Shown here: piece after piece, positions 47,047-54,796 of the stretch
Numbering within the stretch: the stretch's first letter is position 1
Layout: every line of letters begins with the position of its first letter
DNA from: Mesorhizobium atlanticum
GTDB taxonomy: Bacteria; Pseudomonadota; Alphaproteobacteria; Rhizobiales; Rhizobiaceae
NCBI RefSeq assembly: GCF_003289965.1
Contig: NZ_QMBQ01000004.1
Coordinates: 434,001-498,000, forward strand
Direction: 5' to 3'
Length of the DNA stretch: 64,000 nt
Made by a program: the position numbers and the translations under genes
The notes under the pieces: generated by a model
Told to the model about the DNA's origin: nothing
The model's input: only the letters and a program-made list of their open reading frames with translations
The model's database searches: none

Positions 47047-48249
47047 TTACCTTTCGCTTGCATGAGTGGCTGTCCCGCCCGAGATCTTGATCGTGCCGTC
47101 CGGCGCCGGCGCGACGGCGACCGGCCGCTCGAAGATGCGCCGGCTGAGGTCGGCGGAGGCCGCCCAGCCGGCCTCCGCCAGGTAACGGACGGGCTCGTGA
47201 CCGCACAGTTCCCACAGAACATGGCGGCGCTGCGGCCAGCGCAGCGACGCGAGCCAGGGCGCGATCACCATATGGAGGAGGTCGGCGTTGCCGATATGCG
47301 CCAGGATGCGGGCGGCGCGATCCGACAGCAGCGTGCCGCTGGCACCAAGCAGCACGTCGGCGGCGCGCAGCCCCAGAAGCAGCGTGTCCGCAAGACCCTG
47401 CTCGGCGGCATGATCGAGCACCGTCTGTTGCTCGGCCTCACTCAGCCGGCTGGCGCTGGCCCGAACATCGCAGACATAGCCGGCGCAAGGCTCGCGGTTG
47501 AAAATGGCCTTGGCGACGCTGATCGACGACAAAAGCAAGGTGTCGGCTGCCGAGATGATCGGCATGACCGCGCCGGCCACCTCGACTTCGCGCTTGCGGC
47601 GCAGGAAGCCGTCTATGTCGCGCGGGCTCGGCGAACCCGGCTGCTGCAGCCGATGATGGAGATCGACCGTCGACGCTCTCGTGCCGCCCTCGCGAACCAT
47701 ATGCTGCTCGCCGAGGAAGCGCACCCACCAGACCGAGCGCGACTTGCCGGCAACCTCGTAGCCGATGGTCCGCAACGCCGCGCGCGCCTCGGCGAAGCTC
47801 GCCGGCGAAACCAGTATGTCGACATCGCCGGAAGGCTTCATGAAGTGGTCGCCATAGAGCCTGTGCTGCTGGAGCGGTCCCTTGAGGAAGACGAAATCGA
47901 CCCGCCGGTCGCGAAGCACGCGATCGATGGCCACCGAATCGCTAATGCAAGCGGCATTCATCGACATGGTGCGCCGCCGATAGCCGTCGAGCCAGGCAGG
48001 CAAACCAGGAAGCGCCGCGCCGGCAGGAGCACGCGGGAGCGCCTTGAGCATGAATATGGCGACCTTGTTCAGTCTTGCGATGTCGGCGACATGAGCCGCC
48101 GAGATTGTCGGCGCGGGCATATCGGCCTGGCCGTCGGCGGCGTCGACACCGGGCGCGAAAAACAGCCTCAGACAGGCCTGCACATAGGCGACTTCATCGG
48201 CACAGCCGGCAGCACGCAGCCTTTCATACGAGCCATCCTGCATTGCCAT
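47047..48249 (-). CDS. NTP_transf_5 family nucleotidyltransferase, divergent from the lasso cluster
   Basis: A 400-residue member of the NTP_transf_5 family. The conserved elements are FVFLKGPLQQHRLYG (LKG at 122-124) and the metal site SGDVDILV (141-147). Its genes are often beside HPr-kinase and lasso genes, and in one studied lasso group the enzyme extends the phosphate placed by the kinase. Here it diverges from the precursor gene across 501 bp and is co-transcribed with an ExoU-like gene, so a role in polysaccharide synthesis is equally possible. A paralog is at 22295. Confidence 0.78.
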   Translation of the reverse strand: MAMQDGSYERLRAAGCADEVAYVQACLRLFFAPGVDAADGQADMPAPTISAAHVADIARLNKVAIFMLKALPRAPAGAALPGLPAWLDGYRRRTMSMNAACISDSVAIDRVLRDRRVDFVFLKGPLQQHRLYGDHFMKPSGDVDILVSPASFAEARAALRTIGYEVAGKSRSVWWVRFLGEQHMVREGGTRASTVDLHHRLQQPGSPSPRDIDGFLRRKREVEVAGAVMPIISAADTLLLSSISVAKAIFNREPCAGYVCDVRASASRLSEAEQQTVLDHAAEQGLADTLLLGLRAADVLLGASGTLLSDRAARILAHIGNADLLHMVIAPWLASLRWPQRRHVLWELCGHEPVRYLAEAGWAASADLSRRIFERPVAVAPAPDGTIKISGGTATHASER

Positions 48250-48750
48250 GCCCGATGTCGCTCTCCGCAAAAAAGCCGCCCGAGCGATCTATACCGCACT
48301 TGCGAAGAAAAACACGGGGAAAATTGACACGACCGTCCAAGAGGCGGCCAAACCCGGCTCAAATCCACAACTTAAGCGTTAAACGCCATACACACTCAAT
48401 CACTTTTGAAGACACGCTCCGGCAAAGATGCTGCGAGCCGAAACGCGGTGACTTTTTGCAGCAAATTCCTCACCCTTGCGGAACGCATTTGTCGTCCAAA
48501 AAATTATTCCATGTGAATCAATCGCTTATCCAACCGGCGAGGACGCGCGGTTGAATTTCCCGGCAGTTGAGGGTTACGATGACAGTGCCTGTGGCTTGAT
48601 CACCAGGGAAGGCAAGCGCAACCAAGAATTGATTAATGCCTGGTAAAGCACGCTTGACTCATGAATGCTGCCATGCAGCAATCGCATTGCAGCATAGCGA
48701 TATGCTGGCGGCATTCTGCGGCCGCTTCCAGTCCTTAATTGGAGACTAAA
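48250..48750. other. 501-bp divergent intergenic region before the lasso precursor
   Basis: This stretch is richer in A+T than the genes around it and has no convincing coding frame. It contains a short symmetric TTTGCAGCAAA (48455-48465), a TTGACT hexamer at 48654-48659 that could be a -35 element, and the TGC-rich boxes at 48666-48694. Promoters for both divergent operons must lie here. Confidence 0.5.
48666..48694. promoter_or_regulatory. TGC-rich palindromic boxes upstream of the lasso precursor
   Basis: A perfect palindrome-like TGCTGCCATGCAGCA at 48666-48680 is followed by GCATTGCAGCA at 48684-48694. The second resembles the reverse complement of the exopolysaccharide boxes (TGCTGCA-TNGCAACA). 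The element lies 56-85 bp before the precursor start codon. Confidence 0.5.
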
Positions 48751-48903
48751 ATGGAACAGAATGTTGAGAAGCATGAGTACGAAACCCCCAGCTTGACGGT
48801 TCATGGTTCGATTGAAACCATCACGCAGGGTGGCGCTGGCACGACGGCGCTCGACGTGGGCTTTCCCGCACACACGCCGGTCGGCGATCTGACTTTCTCT
48901 TAA
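48751..48903 (+). CDS. Lasso peptide precursor (A gene)
   Basis: A 50-residue peptide preceded by GGAG. The leader has Tyr10, Pro13, Leu15 and Gly19 spaced as in the Y-x-x-P-x-L-x-x-x-G signature read by separate B1 proteins, and Thr25 at the penultimate leader position. Cleavage after Gln26 gives a 24-residue core: ring GGAGTTALD, with Gly1 joined to the Asp9 side chain, then tail VGFPAHTPVGDLTFS. The final residue is Ser, as in kinase-linked lasso precursors such as paeninodin. The neighbours B1, B2, C, kinase and exporter support the call. The mature structure is a prediction. Confidence 0.88.
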   Translation: MEQNVEKHEYETPSLTVHGSIETITQGGAGTTALDVGFPAHTPVGDLTFS

Positions 48904-48913
48904 GCTAACAGGC

Positions 48914-48982
48914 ATCCGGGAGTCTAAGTTGGGGCTCCGGATACCACTACTAGATGAGCCGGGGGGCTTTTGTCCCCCGGCT
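48914..48982 (+). other. Two tandem hairpins between precursor and B1 gene
   Basis: Hairpin 1 pairs ATCCGGGAG (48914-48922, one bulge) with CTCCGGAT (48935-48942). Hairpin 2 pairs AGCCGGGGG (48957-48965) with CCCCCGGCT (48974-48982). Neither is followed by a T-run, so they are more likely partial attenuators or mRNA-protecting structures than full terminators. They would favour high precursor expression over the enzymes. Confidence 0.55.
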
Positions 48983-49058
48983 TCCCGCCGAGGATCGCAG
49001 GCAACCGATCCCTGGCCAAGGTCCAACGGGCGCGGTGGGCCAGCAACGAGGTTTTAGC

Positions 49059-49358
49059 ATGCACTGGAACCCTTCGGACCATGACCGCGTGGTCGCGACC
49101 GGCGAGGCGGTGGCTTGTGAATTCGGCGCCGGATTGGCGCTGCTCCACCTCAAATCCAATGTCTATTACAGCCTGAACAGCGTCGGCGCCTTCATCTGGG
49201 AGCAAATCCAGGAGCCGCGATCGGTCCTCGATATCCGCGGCGCCGTGCTTGCGCGCTACAATGTCGATGCCGAGCGCTGCAAGGCCGACGTCGAAGGCTT
49301 GCTGAAGGGGCTGACTGAAGCAGGGCTTGCGAGGCTCCACAGTGAGGAACTGGTCTAG
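49059..49358 (+). CDS. Lasso peptide B1 protein (PqqD-like leader-binding)
   Basis: A 99-residue PqqD-fold protein. Strands (ALLHLKSNVYYSLNSVGAFIW) precede helices (GLLKGLTEAGLARL). It should bind the Y-x-x-P motif of the leader and present the precursor to B2 and C. The ATG follows GAGG at 8 nt. The B2 start lies inside its end (17-nt overlap), so B1 and B2 are coupled. B1 and B2 are separate here rather than fused. Confidence 0.88.
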   Translation: MHWNPSDHDRVVATGEAVACEFGAGLALLHLKSNVYYSLNSVGAFIWEQIQEPRSVLDIRGAVLARYNVDAERCKADVEGLLKGLTEAGLARLHSEELV

Positions 49359-49758
49359 GCTCCGCTCGCTGAGCGGCCGGGAGATGCTGTTTCTGGCGCG
49401 CTGCCTGGCGGTGGTGAGCGTGGTGCGGCTCGCGCTGACGTTTTCCTCCTACAACCGCGTCCGCGGCCTGGTCACGCGGCTTGATGCAAGGCGCGACGCC
49501 GGCATCGCCGACCTGCGGCGCGTCGCCTGGGGCGTTGCCGCCGCCGCGCGGCTGGTGCCTGGCGCAAGCTGCCTCACCCAGGCGCTGGCCGGGCAATATC
49601 TGCTCGCGCGCCAGGGCAACGCCTCGAAGATCAGCATCGGCATCGAAAAGGGGACGGGCAGCGAGCTCAGGGCACATGCCTGGTTGATGAGCGGCAACCA
49701 CATCGTGCTTGGCGGCTCGATCAACGGATTTACTCACCTTGTCGACCATGGGTCGTGA
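49342..49758 (+). CDS. Lasso peptide B2 leader peptidase (transglutaminase-like)
   Basis: A 138-residue cysteine peptidase. Cys77 (LVPGASCLTQALAGQYLL) and His112 (LRAHAWLMSGN) form the catalytic pair. It cuts the leader from the precursor using ATP-linked coupling to the C protein. The GTG start at 49342 has GAGG upstream; ATG at 49384 would drop conserved sequence. The cyclase gene begins 3 nt after its stop. Confidence 0.88.
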   Translation: MRNWSRLRSLSGREMLFLARCLAVVSVVRLALTFSSYNRVRGLVTRLDARRDAGIADLRRVAWGVAAAARLVPGASCLTQALAGQYLLARQGNASKISIGIEKGTGSELRAHAWLMSGNHIVLGGSINGFTHLVDHGS

Positions 49759-49761
49759 CCG

Positions 49762-51675
49762 ATGAGCGGCGTGGCCGGCATCATGCATATCGACAACGGC
49801 AGGCCCGCCGCGGCCGGCGATATCCAGCAGATGCTTTCGCGCATGCGCCATCGTGCTCGCGACGGCAGCTCATGGCGGACGGAAGGCAGCGTGGCGCTCG
49901 GCCACGCCTGGCTCGACACGACCGGCGAGGACGGGCCCGGTCCGCTGGCGATGGCCGGCGGCAAGCTCGCCATCACCGCCGATTGCCGGCTGGACAATCG
50001 CGACGAGCTTCTGGCGCGGCTCGGCCTGCACGACCGGCCAATTGCCGATGCGATGCTTATCATGCGCGCCTACCTGAAATGGGGCGAGGCCTGCCCGACC
50101 TACCTGCAAGGCGACTTCGCCTTCGCGATATGGGACCGCGAGCGCCAGGCGTTGTTTTGCGCGCGCGACCATTTCGGCGTCAAACCCTTCTACTATCATT
50201 CGACCGGAAGGCGCTTTGCTTTCGCCTCGGAGATGGGGCCGATCCTGGCGCTGGACGGCGTCAGCAGACGCCTCAGCGAGCATCAGATTTCCGGTTTTCT
50301 CGCCGGCCTGCCGGATGATCTACAGGCCACGCCCTACGCCGAAATCTTCCGCTTGCCGGCGCGACACAGCATGATGGTGGCGGGCCACGGGATTGCGCTG
50401 CGGCGCTACTGGCAGATCGAGCCGTCACAGCGACCGCCGCGCGCCGACGCGGCCGAAGAATTCAGGCATCTGTTTGCGCAATCGGCGGAGAACCGGATGC
50501 GTGGCACGCCGGCTGTCGGCGCCATGCTGAGCGGCGGCCTCGATTCATCCTCGATCACCTGCCTCGCAAGCCTCAGGGCAGCGGCGACACGCAACCCAAA
50601 GCTCAAGACTTTCTCGCTGGTGTTCGACAAGGGCTCCTCCATGGACGAGAAGCCGTTCATCGATGCGGTGCTCGACGGCAATCCGCTCGACGCCACGCTG
50701 ATTGCCGTCGGCAATTACGCGCCCTTCGCCGAATTCGAGCGCATCCTGGAGGAACAGGAAGGCACGTTCCTGGCGCCCGGCCTGTCCTTGACGCGCGACC
50801 TTTACCGGACGGCGGGCGCAAAGGGCGTCAAGGTGCTTCTCGACGGGCATGGCGGCGACGAGGTCGTCTCGCACGGCCACGGACACCTTCACGAGCTCGC
50901 CAATGCCGGCAGGTGGCTGGAGCTTTGGCGCGAGTTGCGCAGCGCGGCCAACACTTATGGCGATGGCATGCTTCCCCTCTATTTCAAGTTCCTGACCATC
51001 TATGGCCCGGCCTGGCGGATCGCCAGGATGAGGTCGGTGGCCAAACGCCTTGTCCGCAAGGTGCGGCGCAGGCCGGCGCAGGCGCCACGGGCCGCCTGGG
51101 CGGGTCTGGTCAATCCGGACCTTGCCGGGCGGACCGATCTTGCCGAGCGCTTTCATCGCAGCGGCTACATGCCCGCCGCCGTCAGCGCCAGCGAAGCGCT
51201 GACGCATCGCTGGCTTCTGTCGACAGGGCTGGTGCCGCACGCTTTCGAAGTGCTCGACAAGGCCGCCGCCAATTTCGGCGTCGAGCCGCGCTATCCGTTC
51301 TGGGACAAGCCGCTCGTCGAATTCTGCCTGGCGCTGCCCGGCGAGGAAAAGCTCAAGGACGGGTTTGGCCGCCATGTGCTGCGCCGGGCCATGCAGGGCG
51401 TTCTGCCGCCGGCGGTGCAATGGCGGCGCGACAAGATCGATTTCACCGCCAACCTGGTCAATGGCATGCTCGGCAACCACCGCGAGCTTCTGGACAGGCT
51501 GCTTACATCGGACAGCGAGCGGATCGCGCCCTATGTCAACCTGCCTGCAGTGGCGGCGGTCTATGACCGGATGCTGCGCCAGCCCGAGCGGGCGACCCTG
51601 CCGGACGTCCAGCATGTCTGGCGTGCTGTTTCGCTGTCGCTGTGGCTGCGGCAAGTTGAGGGAAGCCCCGCATGA
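49762..51675 (+). CDS. Lasso peptide cyclase (asparagine synthetase homolog, C protein)
   Basis: A 637-residue asparagine-synthetase-like enzyme. Residue 2 is Ser where active glutamine amidotransferases have Cys2, so it cannot release ammonia from glutamine; this is expected of lasso cyclases. The ATP-pyrophosphatase P-loop is SGGLDSS at 257-263, with a second nucleotide element LLDGHGGDEV. It should adenylate the ring Asp side chain and let the new Gly N-terminus attack to close the macrolactam. It overlaps the kinase gene as ATGA. Confidence 0.9.
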   Translation: MSGVAGIMHIDNGRPAAAGDIQQMLSRMRHRARDGSSWRTEGSVALGHAWLDTTGEDGPGPLAMAGGKLAITADCRLDNRDELLARLGLHDRPIADAMLIMRAYLKWGEACPTYLQGDFAFAIWDRERQALFCARDHFGVKPFYYHSTGRRFAFASEMGPILALDGVSRRLSEHQISGFLAGLPDDLQATPYAEIFRLPARHSMMVAGHGIALRRYWQIEPSQRPPRADAAEEFRHLFAQSAENRMRGTPAVGAMLSGGLDSSSITCLASLRAAATRNPKLKTFSLVFDKGSSMDEKPFIDAVLDGNPLDATLIAVGNYAPFAEFERILEEQEGTFLAPGLSLTRDLYRTAGAKGVKVLLDGHGGDEVVSHGHGHLHELANAGRWLELWRELRSAANTYGDGMLPLYFKFLTIYGPAWRIARMRSVAKRLVRKVRRRPAQAPRAAWAGLVNPDLAGRTDLAERFHRSGYMPAAVSASEALTHRWLLSTGLVPHAFEVLDKAAANFGVEPRYPFWDKPLVEFCLALPGEEKLKDGFGRHVLRRAMQGVLPPAVQWRRDKIDFTANLVNGMLGNHRELLDRLLTSDSERIAPYVNLPAVAAVYDRMLRQPERATLPDVQHVWRAVSLSLWLRQVEGSPA

Positions 51676-52646
51676 GCCTTCCGGTCGCTTCCCTTGCGCG
51701 GCCCGAGCCGCAAATGGCGGCTGCGAGCGGGCGTGTCCGCCGTTTCTACAAGGCCTACGGGCTGGTGGTCGGCTCCGAAGTGGCCTTGCCGGAGCTGGAG
51801 CCGACGGCTCCGGCGACGCCGGATCTGGAGATCGCGGTCGGGCCGGTCGATTTTCCCAGCCGGGCATCCCAGCGCGCCACTGCCTTCCGTTTCGAGCCGA
51901 CGCGCCAGTATCTTTACTGGCAGGCGGTCGGCACGTTCATGATCAGCGACGCCAACCGCATCGCCGTCGATCCGGCGCCAGGGGCCGACGATCCGCTGCT
52001 CGCCTTTCCGCTGCTCGGGCCGGTGATGGCGCTCGCCCTGCATCAGCGAGGGCTGCTCGTCCTGCATGCCAGCGCCATTGAAGTCGACGGCAAAAGCGTG
52101 ATCTTCATGGGCGACAAGGGCGCCGGCAAATCGACGACGGCGGGGGCGATGATCCGCGCCGGCCATCGGCTCCTCACCGACGATGTCGTGGCGCTGGATT
52201 TGTCCGACCCGGACCGGCCGATGATCCTGCCCGGGTTCCCGCTGCTCAAGCTTGCGGCGGACGCGGCCGGCGCCATTCGCCTCGAACGGGCGGAGGTGCG
52301 CCCGCAGGTGCATCCGCAGATCGACAAGGCGCAGCATCGGCTGCATGACGGATTTACGCCCCAGGCGGCGCCGGTATCGCGCATCTATGTGCTCGAGCGG
52401 GGCGCAATGGCGGCGATCTCCCCGCTCTCTGGCGCGGCCGCGCTGCCGGCGATCATCAAATTCTCCTACGTCACGCGGTTCGGCCGGCAGGCATTGCCAG
52501 GCGATTTCGCCGCCCTGCATCTGCGCCAGTGCGCACAGGTCGCCGGGCGGGTCGGCGTAAGCCGGCTGGAAGTGCCGGCCGGACTCGACCGGATCGACGA
52601 AGCGGTCGCCGCGATCGAAACCGACCTGGCGTCCGGGATAAGGTGA
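51672..52646 (+). CDS. HPr kinase-like lasso peptide kinase
   Basis: A 324-residue protein. The last two thirds have an HPr-kinase-like fold with LHASAIEVDG, P-loop GDKGAGKST (147-155) and LLTDDVVALD. Relatives in Paenibacillus and sphingomonad lasso clusters phosphorylate the C-terminal Ser of the precursor. The precursor here ends in Ser50, which fits. It is coupled to the C gene (ATGA) and sits before the exporter. A second, more distant member is at 23308. Confidence 0.82.
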   Translation: MSLPVASLARPEPQMAAASGRVRRFYKAYGLVVGSEVALPELEPTAPATPDLEIAVGPVDFPSRASQRATAFRFEPTRQYLYWQAVGTFMISDANRIAVDPAPGADDPLLAFPLLGPVMALALHQRGLLVLHASAIEVDGKSVIFMGDKGAGKSTTAGAMIRAGHRLLTDDVVALDLSDPDRPMILPGFPLLKLAADAAGAIRLERAEVRPQVHPQIDKAQHRLHDGFTPQAAPVSRIYVLERGAMAAISPLSGAAALPAIIKFSYVTRFGRQALPGDFAALHLRQCAQVAGRVGVSRLEVPAGLDRIDEAVAAIETDLASGIR

Positions 52647-52654
52647 GCCGGGAC

Positions 52655-54550
52655 ATGGGCTGGTCCTCGAAACTTCGCCTGTCGCTTTTCCGGGATGTCG
52701 CCAGCTTCGGCGCCATGATGGCGCATGTCGGCGGGCGGCGCACGGCGACGGCGCTGATCTTCCTGATCCTGGGCAGCCTGACGGAAGGCGTCTCGATCCT
52801 GCTGCTCGTGCCGCTGCTGCGCCTGATCGGCAAGGCCGATCAGGATTACGCTGTACGAGTGCCGGAAGCTTTGCACTGGCTGGTGCCCGGCGGAACGCTG
52901 TCGCTGGCGACGGTGCTCTCAATGCTTGTCGTGCTGGTGGCGCTGCAGGCGACGTTCAACCGCTTCAAGTCGGTCTACATGGCGCGGCTGCTCTACGATT
53001 TCGTCAACCGCGTGCGCATGAACCTGTTCGAAAGCATCGGCCGGGCGCGCTGGGGCGTTTTCACCCGTATCCGCAGCTCCGATCTCGACCACGCGCTGAA
53101 CGGCGACGTCGACCGGGTGCAGGTGGCTGCCTTCTCGCTGCTGATGCTCACGCAAGCCACATTGCTTCTCACCGGTTATCTCGTGGTCTCGCTGTTCATC
53201 TCGCGGGTGATGACGTCCTTCGCCATCCTCATCGGCCTAGTGCTGCTGGTTGCGCTGCAGCCGTTCCGGGCACGCGCCAGCGCCTATGGCCGCACGCTGA
53301 CCGGCAACCGCCAGGACCAGTATCGCACGGTCTCCGAGTTCCTCGGCGGCATCAAGGTCGCCAAGAGCCTCAATGTCGAGGCGAGCTACTTTGCCGAGCT
53401 CGGCGCGACGCTGGACAGGATGAAGGCCGACAACATCGCGTTCGTCCGTAACTCTTCGCTCGGCACCGCCCTGTTCCAGATGGCGAGCGTGATCGGGCTC
53501 AGCCTCTTCATCTATATCGCGCTGGTCCGCTTCCACCTGTCGCTTGCCGAGATCGTCGTGCTGCTCCTGGTCTTCATGCGGGTCGCGCCGCGCTTCATGG
53601 ACATGCAGCTTCAAACCCAACAGGTGCTGATCAACCTGCCGGCCTATGCATCGATGCAGGCCCTTCAGGCCCGCTTCGACGCCGAGCGCGAGCCGACCCC
53701 AAGCGTGGCCGAACGAGGCGCGAGACTGTCGCTCGAGACCGGCCTCAACATCCGCGAGGTATCGTTCGCCTATGGCGAGGGTGACGCAAGACCGGTGGTC
53801 AGCGATATCAGCTTCGGCCTGCCTGCCGGCAAGGTGACGGCGCTGATCGGCCCTTCCGGTTCCGGCAAGAGCACGATCGCCGACATGCTGCTCGGCCTGC
53901 TCGAACCCACAAGCGGCCGACTCCTGGCCGACGGCGTGGAGATCACCGCGCAGAATCGCAGGGCATGGCGCGATCAGGTCGCCTATGTGCCGCAGGATGT
54001 TTTCCTGCTGCACGACACGATCGCCGCCAATCTTCGTCTTGCCGCGCCTGAGGCCAGCGACGAGGAGCTATGGGCGGCGTTGCGCAACGCCCATGCGGCC
54101 GATTTCGTGGAACGGCTGGCGTCGCGCCTCGATACGGTGGTGGGCGATCGCGGCATCCGGCTTTCCGGCGGCGAGCGGCAGCGCATCGCTCTGGCGCGGG
54201 CGCTGCTGCGCAAGCCGTCGCTGCTCATCCTCGACGAGGCGACAAGCGCGCTCGACTGGCAGAACCAGTCGCTGATCGCGCAATCGATCGAGGCGCTGCG
54301 CGGCCGGATGACGATTTTGACCATCGCGCACCGGCCGTCGATGATCGCCTTCGCCGATTGGGTCGTGGCCATCGAGAACGGGCGCATCGTCGAGGTCGGA
54401 CAATATCGGCGGCTGAAGGCAAAAGCCGGCAGCCGGCTTGCCAGGATGCTGTCGGGCGAGCAGGCTGAGCGCGAAGCCTCGCCATCGACCGAGCCGGAAC
54501 TGGTCCCAGTCCCAATCGAACGATCAGTGGAGGCTGCGTCTGGCGCTTAG
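52655..54550 (+). CDS. ABC exporter, fused membrane and ATPase domains (lasso D protein)
   Basis: A 631-residue half-transporter. About 350 residues with six membrane segments precede an ATPase with Walker A GPSGSGKSTIAD, signature LSGGERQRIALARALL, Walker B LLILDEATSALD and H-loop IAHRPSM. It should dimerise and export, and give immunity to, the mature lasso peptide. No N-terminal peptidase domain is present, as expected when B2 does the cutting. GGTGAG lies 7 nt before ATG 52655; a GTG at 52643 is possible. The 3' end overlaps exoX by 27 nt, tail to tail. Confidence 0.87.
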   Translation: MGWSSKLRLSLFRDVASFGAMMAHVGGRRTATALIFLILGSLTEGVSILLLVPLLRLIGKADQDYAVRVPEALHWLVPGGTLSLATVLSMLVVLVALQATFNRFKSVYMARLLYDFVNRVRMNLFESIGRARWGVFTRIRSSDLDHALNGDVDRVQVAAFSLLMLTQATLLLTGYLVVSLFISRVMTSFAILIGLVLLVALQPFRARASAYGRTLTGNRQDQYRTVSEFLGGIKVAKSLNVEASYFAELGATLDRMKADNIAFVRNSSLGTALFQMASVIGLSLFIYIALVRFHLSLAEIVVLLLVFMRVAPRFMDMQLQTQQVLINLPAYASMQALQARFDAEREPTPSVAERGARLSLETGLNIREVSFAYGEGDARPVVSDISFGLPAGKVTALIGPSGSGKSTIADMLLGLLEPTSGRLLADGVEITAQNRRAWRDQVAYVPQDVFLLHDTIAANLRLAAPEASDEELWAALRNAHAADFVERLASRLDTVVGDRGIRLSGGERQRIALARALLRKPSLLILDEATSALDWQNQSLIAQSIEALRGRMTILTIAHRPSMIAFADWVVAIENGRIVEVGQYRRLKAKAGSRLARMLSGEQAEREASPSTEPELVPVPIERSVEAASGA

Positions 54551-54796
54551 CTTTTCGCCGTCGGCGACCTTGTTCAGGATTGCTCCGCGGTCGGCTTCGC
54601 GGACCTTGCCGGCCGATGTCGGCGTGGCCCTGCCAATCATGGCAAAGACCAGAAGGAAATAACCCGACTGGATAATGACGGCACAGACGATGGTACGAAG
54701 GACGATGATGCCCAGCGATGCGCCGTCGAAATAAGACCATCCGATGACGATCGCCAGCGCGAACATCATGCCTATGATGAATTTTGGCAGAGACAT
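54524..54796 (-). CDS. exoX: Exopolysaccharide production repressor ExoX-like
   Basis: A 90-residue membrane protein with two hydrophobic segments (FIIGMMFALAIVIGWSYF and LRTIVCAVIIQSGYFLLVF), a pattern of the ExoX/PsiA/SyrA family. Its small size, membrane location and place divergent from exoY match Sinorhizobium exoX, whose ratio to ExoY controls exopolysaccharide output after translation. The start at 54796 (MSLPKF) is preferred. It is transcribed toward the lasso exporter gene. Confidence 0.82.
   Translation of the reverse strand: MSLPKFIIGMMFALAIVIGWSYFDGASLGIIVLRTIVCAVIIQSGYFLLVFAMIGRATPTSAGKVREADRGAILNKVADGEKLSARRSLH

Noticed and set aside
48829..48855. Alternative eight-residue lasso ring starting at the second Gly of the core
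   Set aside because: The nine-residue ring puts the conserved Thr at the penultimate leader position, which is the rule for the family; the eight-residue ring does not.
48957..48982. Strong hairpin after the precursor as a classical intrinsic terminator
   Set aside because: There is no run of T after the stem, and the downstream genes have no other obvious promoter, so a full stop is unlikely.
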